Source: Xenorhabdus vietnamensis (lineage in GTDB: Bacteria > Pseudomonadota > Gammaproteobacteria > Enterobacterales > Enterobacteriaceae). Taken from it: a DNA stretch of 64,000 bases. The stretch lies in contig NZ_MUBJ01000004.1 of assembly GCF_002127535.1 (NCBI RefSeq), positions 120,924-184,923 of the forward strand, given 5' to 3'. The notes under the pieces were generated by a model that had not been told where the DNA came from, did no database searches, and worked only from the letters and a program-made list of their open reading frames with translations. The position numbers were made by a program, and so were the translations under genes. Below, piece after piece: positions 31,601 through 40,083 of this stretch (position 1 is its first letter; the number at the start of each line of letters is the position of its first letter).

Positions 31601-32194
31601 TTATTTAATATCAGCATCAATAACTTGATAGAAGGCATTATTGGTGTCAGCAATTGTCCATACACCGAGAATAACATGATACCCTGAGCGCTCGGGAACA
31701 TCACAGGTCAGAGTAACACTTTGGGCTGGATTTTTTCCGTGATCAAACCGCTCACAGAAGGGGTTTAAATCAAGTTGATTGCGTGTTAGGGATTTGTTTG
31801 GATCCCAATCAGGTTTAGTAATAAAAAATTGCCACGAAGTGGTACTATGGCGGGCCGTTATTGTCCATTTAAAAGTATTGCTTCCTTTATTGACAGTAAC
31901 ATGATGCCAGCGGTCTGCACTTTGTTCATTGAGTTGTTTGAATTGACCAACACCACCACTGGCAATTTCTCCATCTGATGGTCCACCTTGAGGAAAGCCT
32001 TTGGGGCCTTCAACCGACTGTGGCTCATACATGATAGGTCCGCAGTCTTTATTGAGGCCCTTTTGACATAAAAGTGCTCTGCTTGGTGGTGTGTCGATAT
32101 ATCCATGACGCGAGGTTGGTTCAGCAATACTAGAAAATGGGATTGTACCAAAAGCCGTCAATCCCACCAAAAGTAATGACTTTTTAATGTTCAT
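31601..32194 (-). CDS. Chitin-binding protein / AA10 lytic polysaccharide monooxygenase
   Basis: 197-residue protein of the AA10 (CBM33) family, close to Serratia CBP21: HGYIDTPPSRA, YEPQSVEGPKGFPQGGPSDGEIASGG, WTITARHSTTSWQFFITKPDW, NPFCERFDHG, HVILGVWTIADTNNAFYQVIDADI. The copper-brace candidates are His30 and His116, with Phe188 at the axial position. It has an N-terminal signal peptide, so it should be secreted. Oddity: His30 is preceded by SSIAEPTSR, and the best signal-peptidase site (SSIA|E) would leave five residues before it, whereas an AA10 enzyme needs this His as residue 1. Single gene, likely involved in chitin binding or degradation in an invertebrate host. Confidence 0.92.
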   Translation of the reverse strand: MNIKKSLLLVGLTAFGTIPFSSIAEPTSRHGYIDTPPSRALLCQKGLNKDCGPIMYEPQSVEGPKGFPQGGPSDGEIASGGVGQFKQLNEQSADRWHHVTVNKGSNTFKWTITARHSTTSWQFFITKPDWDPNKSLTRNQLDLNPFCERFDHGKNPAQSVTLTCDVPERSGYHVILGVWTIADTNNAFYQVIDADIK

Positions 32195-32985
32195 GATGAA
32201 TTTCCTATTTTTTCCGTACTTGACTGTAAAATGAGTTAATCTATTTTTTGTTGTTATATAGTTGATAAAAATTAACTTGCTTCTTAAGAAAATGCACAGA
32301 AATGTTTATAACAAAATTAGTTAATTATAAATACTTAATTTATGATAGGGGTATTCCAAAAAGATGTTATTGAAAGGGATAGTCATCATTGGATTTGGCA
32401 CAATTATGGATAATAGGAAAGATTTTGTTTTAAATTATCTTAAATTACAAAAATCCCCCCCTGAACTCAGGGAGGGGAAAGAAATAAATTAAGAAGCAAA
32501 TGAGGATGCACTAAAAAAGTACGATTTTTAGTACACATAAATTAAAGTAGGCCAAAATAGAAAAATATGCAATTAACTAACCTTAAATAAAGGGTTGGTG
32601 TTTAGTATTTTAGATACAATACCATTATAGTATTATCAATTTCATAAATTAAACAATAAGAATTATCTATTTTATTTTTTTAAATCAATGTGTTAAGTTT
32701 TTATGATCACTATGGCGTTTTTGTCAAATTAATGATTTTCCATCTCTTGATTTTTTTGAAATCTACCAGTTTTAGGTGCAAATTGTTATTAGAATGAAAG
32801 TTTATTATTTTATGTGATAACTTTCACATATCTAAACAAGTCAGTATTATTTTTTACTAACATTAAATACTGTTATCCAATTTTTTGCATAATGGTTATA
32901 TTCGAGTAGCTGAAGTTTTATAGTGGATTTGAAGTTAATTAGGAACACAATGATTTTTATCTAAATAAAATAATTTGATATATTG
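32195..32985. other. Spacer upstream of the LPMO-like gene
   Basis: 790 bp, AT-rich. Contains a GC-rich hairpin near 32453-32477 (CCCCCCTGAACTCAGGGAGGGG-like core) and a perfect-core CRP site at 32813. No gene supported. Confidence 0.55.
32813..32828. promoter_or_regulatory. Candidate CRP site
   Basis: TGTGATAACTTTCACA: both TGTGA and TCACA half-sites perfect with the 6-bp spacer. It is about 620 bp before the LPMO-like start and just behind the 32986-33384 gene, so its target is unclear. Confidence 0.5.
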
Positions 32986-33384
32986 CTATTTATGATTAAA
33001 TAATGAATCTGTGGATATCAAATGACGAATTTCATCATCTGAAAGAGGAATCGTTCGTGGTGAACAAAGATAAACTTTTTTGCTTGAAGTAATACTCTTG
33101 GCTAGATCCATGTAAGCTCTAAACTCAACTTGGCTGTGTCCACCTTCATTCATTTCCATAGGTTGGATGATAACTTTGTGATTTGATAGAAATTGGTGAT
33201 ACCAAGTCTCTGCACCTACTTTTTTGACTAGCTTCTTGAGTAAAGCCATCGCTGATACTATCTGACCAAGTAACAAACGAGATGTACTAAAAGGGGTATC
33301 GGGAATACCAGAGGTTTCCTGGCCAGTACTAATATTACGGACAGTCATTTTATTAATGTATAATTTTATATAAATTATGCTCAT
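32986..33384 (-). CDS. Hypothetical protein
   Basis: 132 codons from the first ATG; the internal ATG giving MTVRNISTGQETSG (120 residues) is an equally good start. No signal peptide or membrane segment. The sequence is soluble-looking, with a helical core (LLLGQIVSAMALLKKLVKKVGAETWYHQFL) and a later HSQVEFRAYMDLAKS block. I do not recognise a family. It is flanked by AT-rich spacers and followed on the other strand by a broken aminoglycoside acetyltransferase. Confidence 0.5.
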   Translation of the reverse strand: MSIIYIKLYINKMTVRNISTGQETSGIPDTPFSTSRLLLGQIVSAMALLKKLVKKVGAETWYHQFLSNHKVIIQPMEMNEGGHSQVEFRAYMDLAKSITSSKKVYLCSPRTIPLSDDEIRHLISTDSLFNHK

Positions 33385-33543
33385 GAAAAATTTATTCTAT
33401 TCAGTGGTCTTTAGGTCTTTCCATTATACGTTTTTTATTTAATTTATTGAAGCTCTATGTTGATTAGGGATTTGATTCAATTATATTGAGAAATTTATAT
33501 TTAATAGTTTCAATGAGAAACTTTTTGCTCGTAGAGTATTTTT

Positions 33544-34294
33544 ATCTATGGTATAAAACAAGGTGATGTTGCTATGCGTTCTGTTGGCAATTGTTTAACA
33601 TGGTGTAGATGATCTTATCCAGGCTCTTTTAACTGTTGTAGGAGTTGAAGGAACGTTGTTGTGCTATACGAATTGGGAACAAAGTTACGAAGATAGTCTG
33701 AGTGTAAACGGTTATATTCCATCTACATTAAAACCTGAGATCATGCCATATGATCGATTATTTTCACGGGCAAGCAGAGATCATGGTATATTAGCTGAAT
33801 GTGTCAGAACAACCAAAGGAGCTATTCGAAGTCAAAATCCTGGCGCTTCTGTAGCTGTTCTTGGAAATAATGCTGCATATTTCGTAGAAAATCATTCATT
33901 AAATTATGGTTATGGTACTAACTCACCATTTGCAAAATTTGTAGCGTGTCAGGGAAAAATTCTTATGGTTGGGGCTCCATATGAAACTATGAGCCTTTTA
34001 CATCATGCTGAACATTTGGCAAATATTCCCAATAAGCGTATTAGGAAAATGGAACTTCCACTATTACAAAATAACCAAGTATCATGGGTTATGTTAGAGG
34101 AATTCGATACTGTAGATCCTGTTTGTAAACAATTTAATCAAGATTATTTTAAGGATATTGTTGAACATTTTTGTTATTTGCATCCAGAGATGATTGTTAA
34201 AGGCATCATTGGTTCTGCGGATACATTGCTTGTTCCGGCTAAAGAAATCTTGGATTATGCAGTACATTGGATGGAGAATCATTATAATTGTTGA
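33544..34294 (+). pseudogene. AAC(3)-family aminoglycoside N-acetyltransferase, broken
   Basis: The part from about 33604 reads GVDDLIQALLTVVGVEGTLLCYTNW...GNNAAYFVENHSLNYGYGTNSPFAKFV...KILMVGAPYETMSLLHHAEHLANIPNKR, matching the AAC(3) fold including the acetyl-CoA/active-site region. The first part (GIKQGDVAMRSVGNC) lies in another frame, lacks the usual HAS segment, and an in-frame TAA sits at the junction near 33596. So the gene is N-terminally shortened and frameshifted. The family normally runs to about 260-280 residues; the longest intact piece is 212. The rest of the reading frame is well preserved, suggesting recent loss. Confidence 0.78.
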
Positions 34295-34391
34295 TGATGA
34301 AGAGTGATACGAGCCTTATTTTTCTCGACATAATATTGTCTTATATCTAATTAACATGAAGATGCTGATTTCAATATTTGAAAATTATTAT

Positions 34392-34781
34392 TTAGCCAAC
34401 AAACAAGTTTATTCTTTTTTCTCTAAGAGTGACATTTAAAAAGTGGTGGGGTACTTTGCGAAAAACTTTCAGATTCGGAAAACAATAATTATTACACACT
34501 TGCTGATTTATGAATTTCCATAATCGTTCGGCCATATTCAGATTGGGGCGATAAGGAGGAAGATAATGCAGCTCGATATTGAGAAAAAACGCCATCTGTT
34601 TTACTAACTGAGCGTGATGGTAACCTATACGATCTCAGAATGAGATAAATTTTTTGCGGGAGTGGGGAACTCACTCTGATAGTACCGAAAAATAAGCCAT
34701 ATTGTTCGCGTCGAAATGGAGATGAGGATACTCCCGAATGATGGTATCTTCTCTTCTCCGCTGTAAATTGATGGTATTCAT
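34392..34781 (-). pseudogene. IS630-family transposase remnant
   Basis: C-terminal DDE part of an IS630-type transposase on the minus strand, in at least two frames: REYPHLHFDANNMAYFSVL, then after a frameshift DRIGYHHAQLVKQMAFFLN-type catalytic region running into LHYLPPYRPNLNMAERLWKF (the conserved PPYxPxLNxxE box). The N-terminal half is missing, and I see no terminal inverted repeats. It ends at a TAA at 34392. Confidence 0.75.
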
Positions 34782-34795
34782 GATGATGCTTATTT

Positions 34796-35509
34796 TTAAG
34801 GCAATCTTCCAATCTTAGCTTCTACAATCACTCCGACAATATGCACATGACTATTGAGAGGAATCATATTGTATTGGGAATTCAATGGCTTTAAAAACGC
34901 GTCATATCCTTCCGTAATTAGTTGTTTGAAAGTCAGTTCCTTCTCACCATTAAGTTTTGCTACGACTAAATTATTGGGTGCTGGTTTAATTTCTGGATCA
35001 ACCAAAATGATCATGCCTTGCGGTATGCTTAGTCCATTCGGCGATACCATTGAGTCACCTTTTACTTCCAACCAAAAAGCTCGTTGTGAGCACTCAACAG
35101 AGGCCGCATATACTTTTTCAATGCGGCTTGTCTGATATTTTGGTGTGAGATCTTCACACCAATTGCCTGCATTTACCCAGTCGAGTAGCGGGTATTGTTT
35201 GTGAGAAAGTGCATGGTTGGAAAATGCTGCATTATCGCCATAGAGAACAGCGACAAGCTTTCTTGCTTGTTTATCCAGCGATGGACTGAAATCTGCAATC
35301 TGAATTCCCAATTTTTGGGCAAAATAGGTTGCCATCTCCAAGTTAAGGGCGTTTATCCCATTGAGATAGTGTGAAATTGCACTTTGTGTCTTGTCAATTT
35401 CTTCTGCAAGCGTTTCCTGAGAGATGCCGAGCTGCTTTTTCTTGGACTCAAATAGCTCTTTTAAGCGTGCGGCATCTGCAAGTTGTTCTACTGTGAGTTT
35501 CTTTTTCAT
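34796..35509 (-). CDS. CI-like phage repressor (HTH + S24 peptidase)
   Basis: 237-residue lambda CI-type repressor. The N-terminal XRE helix-turn-helix is LGISQETLAEEIDKTQSAISHYLNG. The C-terminal LexA/S24 domain has catalytic Ser in VKGDSMVSPNG and Lys in VVAKLNGEKELTFKQ, and an Ala-Gly pair in LDWVNAGNW is a plausible self-cleavage site. It should repress a cro-side promoter and be inactivated by RecA. An operator region starts 3 nt before its ATG (35513), and a second nearly identical operator lies 2.6 kb away in front of cro. There are no phage structural genes here, so it is an orphan or regulates the remnant. Confidence 0.9.
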   Translation of the reverse strand: MKKKLTVEQLADAARLKELFESKKKQLGISQETLAEEIDKTQSAISHYLNGINALNLEMATYFAQKLGIQIADFSPSLDKQARKLVAVLYGDNAAFSNHALSHKQYPLLDWVNAGNWCEDLTPKYQTSRIEKVYAASVECSQRAFWLEVKGDSMVSPNGLSIPQGMIILVDPEIKPAPNNLVVAKLNGEKELTFKQLITEGYDAFLKPLNSQYNMIPLNSHVHIVGVIVEAKIGRLP

Positions 35510-35512
35510 AAA

Positions 35513-35589
35513 CTCATTTTAATACCAATGCTATTGAAATGACAAATACCAAAGGTATTGAATTATTTAGTACTATAGATATTATTTTT
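35513..35589. promoter_or_regulatory. Repressor operator region, copy A
   Basis: 77 bp next to the CI-like gene containing palindromic operator-like sites such as AATACCAAAGGTATT and the related ATACCAATGCTATT. About 86 percent identical, same orientation, to 38164-38240. Confidence 0.7.
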
Positions 35590-35597
35590 GAGTAATT

Positions 35598-36092
35598 ATG
35601 ACTATCGAACTAAACAAGTAAGGAGGCTCCCCGAATATTACCAGCGGTCAAGAGTGGGAAGGTGTTACCGTGTCAGATGATTCAGAAGGATGTACTTTTC
35701 TTGTAAAAGTGGGGCGAAAGGGGTCATCGGATACGGCGGATTAGTTTAACGATAAGATAGCTGGGGGCAATGCGATTGCGTGTGATTCTTTTGCAACGTT
35801 ACCGAGTAAATTGAATTTTGCATTTATAGGTGACCTGTCATTTGAACATGGTGGAAAAAAATATTCAGGTACCGATATTGTTATAGCGCAAGGGCATAAT
35901 GCTAGATCTAGAAATAATTGGTGGCTTGGTGATAAAAATATGTAAAAAATTGCAGATCTTCCTGCAGAAATATTTTCACTTCAGGGGAAAAAATTTACCG
36001 AATCTGGCGGTAGTTTACCTTTTTCTATTGTGACTTTCGGGTCAAAAATCGGCTGTGAATCAAATATGTCTGTGGGAATTTTAGGGATATAA
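35598..36092 (+). pseudogene. Unrecognised gene interrupted by three in-frame stops
   Basis: A 165-codon frame starting with ATG just after operator copy A, where cro or another early gene would be expected. It is broken only by stop codons TAA (35619), TAG (35742) and TAA (35943), with no frameshift. The peptide reads like a real protein: SGQEWEGVTVSDDSEG, LPSKLNFAFIGDLSFEHGGK, IVIAQGHNARSRNNWWLG, KIADLPAEIFSLQGK, and ends SVGILGI. I do not recognise the family. GGAGG lies inside it just after the first stop. Confidence 0.5.
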
Positions 36093-36359
36093 TTATTTGG
36101 CAGTCTATGGCATTTAGTTTATTTTTTGCAGAATGAATTCCGAAGATTGAATTAAGATATCAATCTTCGGTTTAAGTTCGCTGTATATTTTCTTTATACT
36201 AGTTTAGTAAAAACTACAAGCGACAGTAGTTTTCTTTTCCACTGCTCTACAATTTTCCGCTTTTCTTTCAGATAGTCATATTGGTCATAATGATTAGTTG
36301 AGACTCTGGGTTTTGTAGTTCTGTAATCTATCCTGCATCTCTGAACTGATCTCTCATTC
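36093..36359. other. Short spacer in the split immunity region
   Basis: AT-rich, no supported gene. Confidence 0.4.
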
Positions 36360-36566
36360 CTATCTAACGAGTGTAAAATCCATTGCTATAGGCTGTATTG
36401 AATATTTTTCTTGTTTTTTATCAGGTTCATTATCAGTGAGTCTATCCAATAAAGAAGGCAATATTTTATCTTTGGCTGTAAAGTGCGTAGAGTTATTTCG
36501 ACTGCAATAACCGTCAATTTCAATGGGTAACTGTACTGGTTTGTGTTCGAGATCACTGGAATTCAC
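36360..36566 (-). pseudogene. Possible TssE (T6SS baseplate) N-terminal fragment
   Basis: 68 codons on the minus strand. The segment LPSLLDRLTDNEPDKKQEKY resembles the N-terminal signature of type VI secretion baseplate protein TssE (gp25-like). The rest of the gp25 domain is missing and no other T6SS gene is nearby. Best read as a gene fragment; the match is short, so this is tentative. Confidence 0.35.
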
Positions 36567-36815
36567 ATTAAGTGATAATGAGCTCGCATTTTTCGATCCG
36601 CATTAGTGGTCGCTGTCTGATAAATCAGACTCACATTAATTGCATGAAATTAAAAATACGGGGCCAGCTGTAGACTTATGTCAACCCAGATAAATTTTTC
36701 CTGTTAATAGGCTGAAATAATAAGTGGGGAACGACAATGAAGTAATATCAGATTAAAATTATCGTCTTTTGTTGTTGTCAAAGATTCTAGTTTTTATCAC
36801 CAGAGGGATGTGAAT

Positions 36816-37763
36816 ATGCGGATTATTATGATGTGTTTTATTTTTTTATTTTGTGTGGGGAGTGTGTAAGCAGCTACTCCTCAAAATTATCTTTACACAT
36901 CTTCCGGACAACTTGAAGAGTTACGCCCATTGCTTGCGAGGCCTGATATTAATGGTGTACAGATTGTTTATACTTGGAAACAACTGGAAAAATCAAAAGG
37001 AAAATATGACTTTTCAGTCATAGAAAAAGATCTATCAATACTGAACAAAATGAATAAAAAGCTTTTCATCCAGATTCAAGACCGATTTTTCGAACCAAAC
37101 AACAGAAATATTCCGCTCTATTTACTTCAGGGATCTCAATATAATGGCGGTTTAATTGCGCAGTCGGACAACCCTGGTGAAGGTCAGGTGACTGTTCAGG
37201 GCTGGGTCTCCATACAGTGGAATACAGCCTTAAGGGAACGATATCAACATCTTATTGCAGCATTGGCAACATCATTTGATGGAAGAATCATCGGCATTAA
37301 CCTTCCCGAAACCGCCATCGATATTGATATGAAAAAAGCAAATGCTAATTTTACTTGCGACAAGTACTTCTTAGCAACCATAGACAACATAATATTTGCC
37401 AGAAAAATTTTTAAAAAATCGTATGTTGTACAGTATGTTAATTTCTGGCCCTGCGAATGGAATAACGATTGTGGCTATATGTCTCGTCTGTTTGATATTG
37501 CACAAAAAAACAATATTGGGCTTGGAGGACCTGATATCGTTCCGTATAAGAAGGCACAAATGAAAAACTCATATCCATTTTTCCATAGATATAAAAACAA
37601 ACTAAACTTCGTTGCTATGGCAGTTCAGGAACCCACACTAACCTATACAAACCCACAAACAAAAAAGAAATTCACTCAGCAAGAGTTTATTCAATTTGCA
37701 GAAGAATATCTGGGGGTTAATATCATTTTTTGGAGTACTAGTTCTCCTTGGCTGAGTAAATAA
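36816..37763 (+). pseudogene. Secreted glycoside-hydrolase-like protein, stop codon in signal peptide
   Basis: From ATG 36816 (GAGGG upstream) the frame runs 315 codons to TAA. The first 17 encode a signal peptide, MRIIMMCFIFLFCVGSV; codon 18 is TAA (36867); the frame then continues AATPQNYLYTSSGQLEELRPLLARPDINGVQ with no further damage. The body looks like a TIM-barrel glycosidase: GVQIVYTWKQLEKSKGKYDFSVIEKDL, KKLFIQIQDRFF, GRIIGINLPETAID (an NxPE-type acid candidate), and NIIFWSTSSPW near the end. Translation from an internal start would give a 277-residue cytosolic protein. The exact family was not identified. Confidence 0.65.
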
Positions 37764-38163
37764 ATTGGATGAAGTTCTTGTTATCAATATAAGGTTTATG
37801 TTTAGTTCAGTAAACGTAACTATTAACCAGCTCCTTATTGACATGAAAAGGGTGATGAACATCGCCTGATCTGCTTTTCCCTGTTACCCGATCCTTTCAG
37901 GCCGGTAATTTACTTTCTATGAAAGAAAAGTACTTTACCCCTGAATCACCTGAGGTGAGTAATATCAGTGAAGCCATGCGGAAAATCTGTTTTGGCACGA
38001 AAACAGCTTTACCCGGATGTATTCAATCTGACTTTTGGCTAGTGAATGGTTACCAATGATCTATGTATAAATAATTGTATAAATAAATTCAAAGAATTAC
38101 TTAATTAAAAATTAATTTAATATCAAATGATTACAATAAAATGATTAATTGATTTTACCTGAG
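37764..38163. other. Decayed spacer before operator copy B
   Basis: 400 bp. A short readable stretch near 37919-38040 (MKEKYFTPESPEVSNISEAM...) looks like a coding remnant I cannot assign. The rest is AT-rich. Confidence 0.4.
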
Positions 38164-38240
38164 CTCCTTTTAATACCAATACTATTAAAATATTAAATAC
38201 TAAAAGTATTGAAATATTTAGTACTTTAGATATTATTTTA
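38164..38240 (+). promoter_or_regulatory. Repressor operator region, copy B (cro promoter)
   Basis: 77 bp about 86 percent identical to copy A at 35513-35589 and in the same orientation. It has palindrome-like AATACTAAAAGTATT and leads directly into the AAGGAGG ribosome site of the cro-like gene. Confidence 0.7.
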
Positions 38241-38256
38241 AGGAAGGAGGATATGT

Positions 38257-38454
38257 ATGGAAAAAATCCCATTGTCAGAATATGTGAAGTTGAATGGTCA
38301 AGCTAATACGGCGAGTTTAGTGGGAGTTCATCAAACTGCAATCAGTAAAGCATTGCGTTCGGGACGTAAAATATTTTTGATTCGTCAGGAAGATGGAACC
38401 TACAAAGCGGAAGAATGCCGCCCATTTCCCAGTCAAAAACAAGGTGAATTATGA
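38257..38454 (+). CDS. Cro-like phage regulator
   Basis: 65-residue lambda Cro-type DNA-binding protein: PLSEYVKLNGQANTASLVGVHQTAISKALRSGRKIFLI, with the helix-turn-helix in the middle and a basic, Glu/Gln-rich tail. Strong AAGGAGG ribosome site 7 nt before ATG. It sits downstream of operator copy B, the mirror position of cro relative to cI in lambdoid phages, but the CI-like gene is 2.7 kb away on the far side of the duplicated operator. An ATG overlapping its stop opens a 15-codon frame (MNGKNISDTINSSIL), perhaps a truncated next early gene. Confidence 0.85.
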   Translation: MEKIPLSEYVKLNGQANTASLVGVHQTAISKALRSGRKIFLIRQEDGTYKAEECRPFPSQKQGEL

Positions 38455-38531
38455 ATGGAAAAAATATCAGTGATACGATTAATTCATCTATATTATAGGT
38501 TGAACTTAATTATCTCACTGATTTTATTAAG

Positions 38532-39017
38532 GTGTTTTTTGTGTATATTGTTGAGGAAGAAGATGTGAACTCTAACATTAGTCATTACTTCAGAGCGATA
38601 GGGAGCATTCTCGATATTATGCCTACAAATGATTACCGTGATGCTTTAGATGCTGATTCATCAAATAAATATTTGCTTGAAAATAAAGAAATTTCTCATT
38701 GTGTTGATTTATTTCCATCCCCTGAGGTATTGGAAAGTTATGAATCAATCTTACCGGGTTATGCTGAAAGGGTATTCTCTCTGAGAGAAAAAGAACAGGC
38801 TTTTCAACATGAAAAGCAAAATAAGGCACTGAATGGATTGATAAATAGAGATAGAAGGGGGCAATGGATGGGTTTTTTCATTGCTATATTTATCTTAGTA
38901 GTGGCGATTGTTTTTGCTCTCAGGGGAGAAATGTTGTTTGCTGGTACTTTAATCACAATTGATTTGGTGGGATTGGCTGCTGTATTTGCCATTGGTCGTA
39001 AATCTAATATTAAATAA
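38532..39017 (+). CDS. DUF2335 family membrane protein
   Basis: 161 codons from GTG 38532. The C-terminal half has the DUF2335 pattern: PSPEVLESYESILPGYAERVFSLREKEQAFQHEKQNKALNGLINRDRRGQ, a cytoplasmic charged helix, then two membrane helices (WMGFFIAIFILVVAIVFAL and GTLITIDLVGLAAVFAIG). Such genes are common in phages and islands; function unknown. The start is uncertain: GTG at 38541, or GTG at 38565 with GAGGAAG upstream, are alternatives. It follows the cro-like gene in the same direction. Confidence 0.75.
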   Translation: MFFVYIVEEEDVNSNISHYFRAIGSILDIMPTNDYRDALDADSSNKYLLENKEISHCVDLFPSPEVLESYESILPGYAERVFSLREKEQAFQHEKQNKALNGLINRDRRGQWMGFFIAIFILVVAIVFALRGEMLFAGTLITIDLVGLAAVFAIGRKSNIK

Positions 39018-39228
39018 TTTAAGAATAATATGAAAATTTATTCAAAAAATATGTGATTGTTTTTACTTACTATCTTTTGTATTAGTGACTTTTGTTTCAA
39101 TGTATTTTTGTCATTCTTATTCTATATCAATGAAACTGACATGATATGCATCGACAAACATAAAAAAAATTGTATGATAGGGAACATTTATGTATTAAAG
39201 ATAAATTAGTGTGTTATAGAGAGTTAAT

Positions 39229-39771
39229 ATGGATATTAAAACTTTATGTGATTTACACCAATCAGGAAAAAAACTGAAATATCTTTTTTTCTGGGGACAT
39301 AAAACCAATCATTCCAACCACATAACCAAATCTTGTTTAAGCCAGTGGTACCCGGCTCAATTTACTATTGATGATGTAAAATATGCCAGTACGGAACACT
39401 ATATGATGGCAGGAAAAGCCCGATTATTTAATGACTCTGAAGTGCTGAAAAAAATTATCCATGCTAGAACGCCTGGAGCGGCAAAGGCATATGGACGTGA
39501 AATACGCGGGTTTAATCAATCGATTTGGGATGAACATCGGTTAAAAATAGTGATTGAAGGAAACCTGGCAAAATTTTCTCAAAACAGGCATTTGGCAGAG
39601 TTTTTATTGAATACTGGGGATAAAATATTAGTTGAGGCTAGCCCTGTTGATCGCATTTGGGGAATCGGATTAGCAGAAGATGCCATTAATATCAATAATC
39701 CTTTGACGTGGGATGGTCTGAACTTATTAGGGTTTGCACTGATGGCTGTACGCGATAAGTTAAAGACATAA
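39229..39771 (+). CDS. NADAR (YbiA-like) family protein
   Basis: 180-residue NADAR/YbiA-family protein. Conserved blocks are FFWGHK, LSQWYPAQFTIDDVKYASTEHYMMAGKARLF, AKAYGREIRGF, WDEHRLKIVIEGNLAKFSQN, and the C-terminal DRIWGIGLAEDA. E. coli YbiA is an N-glycosidase on riboflavin-pathway intermediates, and other NADAR proteins remove ADP-ribose from guanine in nucleic acid. Which activity applies here is not visible. Single gene with its own promoter region and a strong terminator, in a phage-derived neighbourhood. Confidence 0.88.
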   Translation: MDIKTLCDLHQSGKKLKYLFFWGHKTNHSNHITKSCLSQWYPAQFTIDDVKYASTEHYMMAGKARLFNDSEVLKKIIHARTPGAAKAYGREIRGFNQSIWDEHRLKIVIEGNLAKFSQNRHLAEFLLNTGDKILVEASPVDRIWGIGLAEDAININNPLTWDGLNLLGFALMAVRDKLKT

Positions 39772-39776
39772 GTTAA

Positions 39777-39810
39777 GATATAGCGCCTATCTGATAGGCG
39801 CTATATCTTT
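39777..39810 (+). terminator. Terminator of the NADAR gene
   Basis: Perfect 14-bp arms GATATAGCGCCTAT / ATAGGCGCTATATC (39777-39790, 39794-39807), 3-nt loop, then TTTTAT. Confidence 0.92.
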
Positions 39811-40083
39811 TATAGCTTAATTTCTAGGTACTTACTAATTTTGTACCTTCCTGTGTGTCATTATCAGACTTGACATTGCTAGTTAATTAATAATTATAAT
39901 CTAATCAATTTTTTCTGTTATAGAAAAAGAATTAAATAGTTATTATTCTACCCCTAATGCATATTTTTTAGAATTATTAATATTTAATCTGTTTCAAGTT
40001 ACAGTGTGAGCATGAAGAAACCACTTGAAAGATTTAATAGAATACTTCTTATTTTATTTTTATACTGCTAAAGGAACTTAAAT
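39811..40083. other. Spacer before the thioesterase gene
   Basis: AT-rich, with a dispersed repeat at 39992-40045 about 40 nt before the thioesterase start. No gene seen. Confidence 0.55.
39992..40045. repeat. Dispersed palindromic repeat, copy 5 (diverged)
   Basis: TTTCAAGTTACAG...CCACTTGAAA followed by GATTTAATAGAATA; arms more diverged than copies 1-4. Confidence 0.65.

Noticed and set aside
34492..34812. 106-codon frame over the IS630 remnant
   Set aside because: The frame joins out-of-frame pieces; the real transposase segments are in the neighbouring frames.
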